Shown: piece after piece, positions 7,001 through 8,986 of the stretch
How the letters are laid out: every line of letters begins with the position of its first letter
How positions within the stretch are numbered: the stretch's first letter is position 1
Source: Ignavibacteriota bacterium
Lineage (GTDB): Bacteria > Bacteroidota > Ignavibacteria > UBA10030 > SZUA-254
Length of the DNA stretch: 8,986 bases
NCBI GenBank assembly: GCA_016191715.1
Contig: JACPVN010000433.1
Span: 1 to 8,986, forward strand
Reading direction: 5' to 3'
Made by a program: the position numbers and the translations under genes
Notes under the pieces: model-generated
Databases searched by the model: none
What the model was told of the DNA's origin: nothing
What the model saw: the letters and a program-made list of their open reading frames with translations, nothing else

Positions 7001-7090
7001 TTAGAACGGAGTAATTTTTTTGTATTTGTATTTAAGTAGAACTAGAGAGATTATATAAAAGTTGTTCATTTTTTTCATCAACTCTTCCAT
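7001..7090 (-). other. Short signal-peptide-like ORF, possible 5' remnant of the T9SS cargo gene
   Basis: Twenty-nine codons starting MEELMKKMNNFYIISLVLL and ending at TAA (7003-7001). A good Shine-Dalgarno, AAGGA (7103-7099), sits 8 bases before the ATG, 19 bases after the stop of the Gly/Cys-tail fragment. Lysines followed by a hydrophobic stretch resemble the n- and h-regions of a Sec signal peptide, but the sequence then turns into AT-rich KYKYKKITPF with no cleavage motif. It is in the same frame as the T9SS remnant downstream, separated by the TAA and 9 codons. It may be the other end of the same decayed gene, an expressed small protein, or chance. Confidence 0.3.
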
Positions 7091-7109
7091 CTGATTGTTC
7101 CTTAACTCA

Positions 7110-7448
7110 TCACGCACCGCACCCACCACACCCGCCTCCACATCCACCACCACAACCACCTCCACAGCCGCCCCCACACCCACCTCCTGTGATTCCGAAA
7201 TAATGTGTTGATTTCTCCGGTTTAGGCAGTGGCTGAAGCAACGGAAACAGACATTGCCACCATGCGTTGTTACATGCAATTGCAGAAAGACCGAACATAC
7301 CCACCGCAAGTATTAGTTCAGAGTCAGACAAAATCTCAGGCCGAACATCAATAACACTCTGAAGGCGATCATTTCGAACACGTTGTTCTTTCAGAAATTG
7401 TTCGCCGGCGAGCGTACGGGCAGATATTTCTCTTTCCTTAACACAAAG
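7110..7448 (-). pseudogene. C-terminal part of TIGR04222-like membrane protein with Gly/Cys tail, separated from its N-terminal part by an in-frame TGA
   Basis: This stretch continues, in the same frame, directly after the TGA (7451-7449) that ends the membrane part. It reads 112 residues from LCVKEREISARTLAGEQF to a TGA at 7112-7110. It has a basic/acidic linker (residues 1-39), then LSDSELILAVGMFGLSAIA, a typical late helix of TIGR04222-type proteins, a short Pro-rich spacer, and a 25-residue tail of GGGC units. No ATG lies near its 5' end; the first plausible independent start is TTG at 7331, with no Shine-Dalgarno, which would give a 73-residue peptide. The fragment is therefore best seen as the missing C-terminus of the upstream ORF. 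A CGA, TGG or GGA codon would become TGA by one change. Recent nonsense mutation, readthrough and sequence error are all possible. Confidence 0.75.
7113..7187 (-). repeat. Gly/Cys tetrapeptide repeat tail (GGGC x5, then GGCGA)
   Basis: Twenty-five codons encode five GGGC units followed by GGC-GA, six cysteines in all at near-regular spacing. The final Gly codon and the Cys codon vary among units (GGG TGT, GGC TGT, GGT TGT, GGA TGT, GGG TGC), so the regularity is at protein level, not a fresh DNA slippage array. Such Cys/Gly low-complexity tails are typical of TIGR04222-type membrane proteins; their role (metal binding or a modification substrate) is unproven. Confidence 0.9.
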
Positions 7449-8063
7449 TCATGTATAGATGAAAACATTTACTATACACAAGGCAATAAGAAATTCCACA
7501 GGGCGGTTCCGTAGAATTCCAATAGAAATTTTGATTCCTCCTATTAACAATAGTATTATGAGAATGTAAAGTGGAATATCGCGATGAATCATCGCTTTCC
7601 ATTTAGATAACATTAAATGTAATTCTTCAAGTCGTTGTCTAATGTTATGAATCGCTGTAATATTTTTCTCGCGAATCATATCTATCGTTATCCCAGATTG
7701 CGTTTTACCTGATTGAAGTTCTATGATGTGAAAGAGTTCTTTAAGAACCGGATGTGCGTTAGTAGGTATAGGGCTTGTAACTCGAAACGTCTTATCGGTT
7801 GAATGAATAGAGGTTAATTGATGTCGCCGTAGAACAGAGAGCGCACTGTTAATAACTGCATCAAAACCGCCGGAAAGATAAGCAAGATCAAAGGGATGCA
7901 GTGCGTTTGGAAGCGCTTCTGTTTCTGATACTAATCTCGGAATAAAATAACGAAAAAGAAAAGCCAAAAGTACTCCGAAACCCGATATCAAAATAAAAAA
8001 CAATAGAAACTCTTGCCCGGGTAAATCAAATATATTGACGAAGAAATCCATCTTGATACTCAC
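7449..8063 (-). CDS. TIGR04222-like membrane protein, N-terminal membrane part, ended by a premature in-frame TGA
   Basis: A 204-residue ORF (GTG start 8063) or 200 residues from ATG at 8051. The ATG version begins MDFFVNIFDLPGQEFLLFF, close to the usual family opening (short leader then FDLPGxxFL). Layout: membrane segment at about 17-40; a soluble part with LHPFDLAYLSGGFDAVINSA (a conserved DLAYLxGG motif) at about 56-75; a helical region to about 158; then two membrane segments (162-184 and 187-204). The stop comes right at the end of the last membrane segment. Intact relatives continue with a cytoplasmic linker and a Cys/Gly tail, which is present here in the same frame just past the TGA. 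The GTG overlaps the upstream gene's stop by four bases (GTGA), so the two are translationally coupled. Function of the family is unknown. The family name is from memory of the motif pattern, not a search. Confidence 0.75.
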   Translation of the reverse strand: MSIKMDFFVNIFDLPGQEFLLFFILISGFGVLLAFLFRYFIPRLVSETEALPNALHPFDLAYLSGGFDAVINSALSVLRRHQLTSIHSTDKTFRVTSPIPTNAHPVLKELFHIIELQSGKTQSGITIDMIREKNITAIHNIRQRLEELHLMLSKWKAMIHRDIPLYILIILLLIGGIKISIGILRNRPVEFLIALCIVNVFIYT

Positions 8064-8824
8064 TCTTTCATCCGATGTACAATATCAATTGTTGTATTGA
8101 TGACAATAATTACGCGAGCAAATAGTTCTGCATTGTTTGTATCATGAGTGGCTTGATGGCGAATTTCTGATATGAGGAGGAGACATTCCTTATCCAGACC
8201 GAATATCGTTGCAGCATGAGTGAAAACTTCTGCGGTTGTTCTGAGTGAAGGATCTTCCTTGCAAGCAAGTTGAAGAAGGGATTCGAACGCTACTTTAAGA
8301 GGGATTACAGTTTCCTTAAGAACGGCTCGCACAGAAAGAGAATCGTCAAACGAAACGATGTACTGACGGCGTAATCGTAAGGCAAGATTCCATAATTCCT
8401 GTTCAATTCTCTTTCGTACTTCTTCAGGATGTATTTGATGTTCCAAGAATGGATCATCTCCGAGCAAGAGAATATGATGTTTTTGAATATCCAGGAATTT
8501 TGTAGGAAAAATTTTGATGATAGTCGGGATTTCCCGTGCCTGCAAGATGAAAGGTTCGACAAGTATTTGTCTCCATCCTTGTCGAAGTACTTGTGCAATT
8601 TCGCCAAGTGAGGAGGGAGTGCTATCTTCGAGTATAATAATAAGATTTATATCGCTCTGCGTTTCTCTGTAACGATTGCGCGCTAAACCGCCATACAATA
8701 GTATTCCCCTAAGATTATTTTTTGATTGAGAAATGAGGTCATGGCAAAGGACTTTTAATGAATGTTTAATTGGTTCGGGAAGCTGAAGTTTCTGTAGTTC
8801 TTCGTCTTTAAACTGTTTGTCCAT
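8060..8824 (-). CDS. Nucleotidyltransferase-fold protein with helical, HEPN-like C-terminal half
   Basis: A 254-residue soluble protein. Residues 38-65 (GILLYGGLARNRYR, then SDINLIIIL) match the strand-loop-helix core of the minimal nucleotidyltransferase family, GSxxRG followed by SDxDL. Two key positions deviate: the motif Ser is Gly46 and the second metal-binding Asp is Asn60 (SDIN), so nucleotide transfer may be weak or lost. Residues from about 135 are predicted all-helical, with EIRHQATHD near 220-228 giving R222-x4-H227, the spacing of HEPN-type RNase motifs. The start ATG has a good Shine-Dalgarno (AAGGA at 8835-8831, 6 bases upstream). It overlaps the TIGR04222-like gene by four bases and begins 48 bases after the partial upstream gene, so the three appear to form one operon. 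Enzyme, regulator or toxin/antitoxin-like roles are all open. Confidence 0.7.
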   Translation of the reverse strand: MDKQFKDEELQKLQLPEPIKHSLKVLCHDLISQSKNNLRGILLYGGLARNRYRETQSDINLIIILEDSTPSSLGEIAQVLRQGWRQILVEPFILQAREIPTIIKIFPTKFLDIQKHHILLLGDDPFLEHQIHPEEVRKRIEQELWNLALRLRRQYIVSFDDSLSVRAVLKETVIPLKVAFESLLQLACKEDPSLRTTAEVFTHAATIFGLDKECLLLISEIRHQATHDTNNAELFARVIIVINTTIDIVHRMKE

Positions 8825-8872
8825 GGATATTCCTTTCGATATTGATTAACGAAATAATGTTCATACTATTTT

Positions 8873-8986
8873 TTATATACACTCATAAGTTACGGGTTGT
8901 TCATTTGGTACCAGCCAACATCCCGGATCCGCTCCGAAGAGGTCACCGGTCATCGCATACGAAAGACATCGCAGACCACCTCGACA
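8873..8986 (-). CDS. Unidentified protein, last 37 residues only (5' part beyond window)
   Basis: The minus strand is open from the window edge to a TAA at 8875-8873, reading 37 residues that include LRCLSYAMTGDLFGADPGCW and end VTYECI. The other two minus-strand frames are closed by stops within this stretch. Base composition is clearly more G/C-rich than the AT-rich spacer that follows, which supports real coding. Four cysteines in 37 residues are notable next to a gene with a Cys-rich tail. I do not recognise the family. The 48-base gap to the nucleotidyltransferase-like gene suggests the same transcript. Confidence 0.5.
   Translation of the reverse strand, partial: CRGGLRCLSYAMTGDLFGADPGCWLVPNEQPVTYECI

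Larger units (their letters stand above)
6704..7109. other. Gene-poor region between the receiver gene and the Gly/Cys-tail fragment
   Basis: About 400 bases without an intact recognisable gene. From left to right it holds the candidate receiver promoter, the minus-strand terminator, the T9SS sorting-domain remnant, and a 29-codon signal-peptide-like ORF. The stretch 6983-7080 is very AT-rich. No tRNA, rRNA, CRISPR array or insertion-sequence end is visible. Confidence 0.7.

Noticed and set aside
7113..7187. Gly/Cys repeat as a CRISPR or DNA microsatellite
   Set aside because: No spacer pattern, units of 12 bases only, and codon variation shows the repeat is at protein level.
7001..7309. 102-residue minus-strand ORF across the Gly/Cys repeat
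   Set aside because: Its upper part is the repeat read in another frame (Val/Glu/Gly low complexity). Only its last 30 codons, with their own Shine-Dalgarno, are considered separately.
7449..7451. TGA read as selenocysteine
   Set aside because: No convincing SECIS-type hairpin follows in the next 40 bases, the position is at the end of a membrane helix rather than an active site, and the family is not a known selenoprotein.
7449..7451. TGA reassigned to a sense codon in this organism
   Set aside because: lpxC-fabZ, lpxA, the nucleotidyltransferase-like gene and the Gly/Cys tail itself all end with TGA at the family-expected position.

Overview
The window reads as a chromosomal segment of a Gram-negative member of the Bacteroidota/Ignavibacteriota/Chlorobiota group. 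Three things point there. Lipid A genes show an outer membrane. lpxC is fused to fabZ and ordered lpxD - lpxC/fabZ - lpxA, an arrangement known from that group. A leftover type IX secretion (T9SS) C-terminal sorting domain lies at 6842-6973. Base composition is moderately AT-rich, and TGA serves as a normal stop (lpxC/fabZ, lpxA and others), so the genetic code is standard.

Left half, plus strand (1-5122): a dense housekeeping run. The 3' part of lpxD, the lpxC-fabZ fusion and lpxA carry out early lipid A synthesis. A LipM/LplA-type lipoyl/octanoyl transfer gene overlaps lpxA by four bases, and panB (pantothenate synthesis) follows after a few bases. A palindromic, G/C-block-rich intergenic element (4191-4274) separates panB from surE (nucleoside 5'-monophosphate phosphatase). 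The surE transcript probably ends at a strong hairpin plus T-tract at 5165-5206, which lies inside the 3' end of the opposing gene.

Middle, minus strand (5131-7109): a stand-alone receiver (CheY-like) gene followed 13 bases later by a multi-pass membrane acyltransferase of the HGSNAT/DUF1624 type. Upstream of the receiver is about 400 bases without an intact gene. It holds a Rho-independent terminator, the T9SS sorting-domain remnant and a 29-codon signal-peptide-like ORF in the same frame as that remnant.

Right end, minus strand (7110-8986): an accessory cluster read right to left. It comprises the last 37 residues of an unidentified protein, a nucleotidyltransferase-fold protein with an altered active site and an R-x4-H motif in its helical C-terminal half, and a TIGR04222-like membrane protein ending in a (GGGC)n tail. 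The TIGR04222-like gene is split by one in-frame TGA between its membrane part and its Gly/Cys tail. That makes it a fresh pseudogene, a readthrough gene or an assembly error, and it is the most notable feature of the window.
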